Below, in pieces: positions 6,186-6,851 of a DNA stretch of 6,851 nt (position 1 is the first letter of the stretch; every line of letters begins with the position of its first letter). The DNA comes from Verrucomicrobiota bacterium. Its GTDB lineage: Bacteria > Verrucomicrobiota > Verrucomicrobiia > Opitutales > UBA953. The stretch covers positions 1 through 6,851 of the forward strand of contig RGES01000072.1 in the NCBI GenBank assembly GCA_009917805.1. The letters run 5' to 3'. The translations under genes and the position numbers were made by a program. The notes below the pieces were generated by a model that was given only the letters and a program-made list of their open reading frames with translations, ran no database searches and had not been told where the DNA came from.

Positions 6186-6760
6186 ACCTACGGGTTGCCT
6201 CGGGCCTCGGGCTCGTCCTAATGGGAGCCGTGACCCTCGCCCAAGCCTACTACGCGCTCGCCGCCTTCCTGCTCCTGGCCGGCTGGCTCATCGTCGCCGA
6301 CGCCGAGGTCCTGCGCTCCTTCCGTCGTTCGAAGGGCGCCACCATCCTGCTCACCGCCATCGCCATCGTCTGGTTCGGCTGGTGGCTGATGAACATTCCC
6401 GAAGCCGATCTCGCCGGCTTGCCGCGGATGCCGGTGGTCGTCGGCTTCCTCGGCTTCAGCGCGCTGACGTTCATCTACATGCCCGACTTCCTGTCGGTCC
6501 GCGCGCTGGCGGTGATCATGCTCTTCCTCGCGCGCCATGCCCTGGACGCCGGGTATCGTCAGCTGCCGCACAGCCTGCTGGACGCTTCCGTCAGTTACGG
6601 CGTCCTGATCCTCTTCGGCTTCTGGTGGGCCTGCTCTCCGCCGGTCTTCTGCCGCCAGTGCGACTGGGTGCTCGCGACCGACGGCCGCCGCAAGGTCGTC
6701 GGCGGACTGAGTTTCCTGCTGGCCGCCGCGTGCGTCGCCCAGACCTTCCGCCTCCCGTGA
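6182..6760 (+). CDS. Multi-pass membrane protein of unknown function with a C-x5-C-x2-C motif
   Basis: I do not recognise this family. Read from TTG 6182, which overlaps the queG stop as TTGA, it has 192 residues and about seven hydrophobic segments (near 5-20, 24-40, 52-70, 83-99, 107-119, 136-152, 173-188). Basic residues lie in loops 45-51 (RSFRRSK) and 169-171 (RRK), consistent with the N-terminus inside. Just after the sixth segment, cysteines 151, 157 and 160 (WACSPPVFCRQCDW) form a C-x5-C-x2-C pattern, predicted on the cytoplasmic side. This could bind a metal or be incidental. The alternative start ATG 6221 gives 179 residues but removes most of the first hydrophobic segment. The TTG is preferred because of the 4-bp overlap, although no clear Shine-Dalgarno sequence precedes either start. 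Its stop overlaps the next gene (GTGA, 6757-6760), so it is embedded in the coaC-queG-kinase operon. The location does not define a function. Confidence 0.72.
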   Translation: MNLRVASGLGLVLMGAVTLAQAYYALAAFLLLAGWLIVADAEVLRSFRRSKGATILLTAIAIVWFGWWLMNIPEADLAGLPRMPVVVGFLGFSALTFIYMPDFLSVRALAVIMLFLARHALDAGYRQLPHSLLDASVSYGVLILFGFWWACSPPVFCRQCDWVLATDGRRKVVGGLSFLLAAACVAQTFRLP

Positions 6761-6851
6761 GCCGCGCGCTGCTCATCGTCGTCTCGGGTCCCGCCGGCAG
6801 CGGCAAGACCACGCTCTGCTCCCGGCTGACCGAAGCCTATCCGCAGGCGAT
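6757..6851 (+). CDS. gmk: P-loop kinase, probably guanylate kinase (N-terminal fragment)
   Basis: Translation from GTG 6757 gives 31 complete residues before the window ends. They open with a hydrophobic strand and Walker A loop, LLIVVSGPAGSGKTTLCSRL, with GPAGSGKTT at residues 11-19. The pattern (V/I)VSGP.G.GKTTL close to the N-terminus is characteristic of guanylate kinase, which phosphorylates GMP to GDP. In many bacteria gmk lies close to the coaC/coaBC gene, which supports the call. Other small P-loop kinases share this loop, and the GMP-binding residues lie beyond the window. The start overlaps the upstream stop by four bases (GTGA). Confidence 0.62.
   Translation, partial: MSRALLIVVSGPAGSGKTTLCSRLTEAYPQA

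Noticed and set aside
1..6851. Mobile element, CRISPR, toxin-antitoxin or defence system
   Set aside because: No terminal inverted repeats, transposase or integrase motifs, spaced repeats or small gene pairs were seen. Intact genes cover nearly all of the window.

Overview
The window is a GC-rich, gene-dense chromosomal segment from a Gram-negative bacterium. An ABC/HlyD/outer-membrane-channel export cassette shows that there is an outer membrane. Gene content and the style of the proteins (stand-alone CoaC, a long 6-phosphogluconate dehydrogenase, CoaC close to a probable Gmk) suggest a verrucomicrobial, Opitutales-like lineage. That placement is inferred from general resemblance, not from any search. 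I see no RNA genes, insertion sequences, CRISPR arrays or phage genes.

Left part (1-2926, + strand): a tripartite export operon of the DevBCA/MacB-like type. It holds the C-terminal end of an FtsX-type permease (2-193), its ATPase (190-918, ATGA overlap), a HlyD-type membrane fusion protein (927-1931) and an outer-membrane efflux protein of the NodT/TolC family (recognisable from about 1841 to 2926). The last two genes are damaged. At about 1827-1850 the fusion protein runs straight into the middle of the channel gene, out of frame. The channel lacks its signal peptide and roughly its first 110-140 residues. The fusion protein carries about 33 residues of out-of-frame tail. This looks like a deletion of several hundred bases, or an assembly collapse.

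Middle (2927-4623): a perfect 10-bp hairpin at 2941-2964 separates the export operon from a convergent gene, gnd (2984-4480, - strand), for 6-phosphogluconate dehydrogenase of the oxidative pentose phosphate pathway. A 143-bp divergent spacer (4481-4623) holds the start regions of gnd and of the following + strand operon.

Right part (4624-6851, + strand): a compact housekeeping operon. It contains coaC (phosphopantothenoylcysteine decarboxylase, coenzyme A synthesis), queG (epoxyqueuosine reductase, tRNA modification), an unrecognised membrane protein of about 192 residues, and the first 31 codons of a P-loop kinase that is probably guanylate kinase. Spacing is 5 bp, then a 4-bp TTGA overlap, then a 4-bp GTGA overlap, which indicates co-transcription and probable translational coupling.

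I found no convincing new biological system. The points most worth checking are the broken junction in the efflux operon and the cysteine-containing membrane protein between queG and the kinase.
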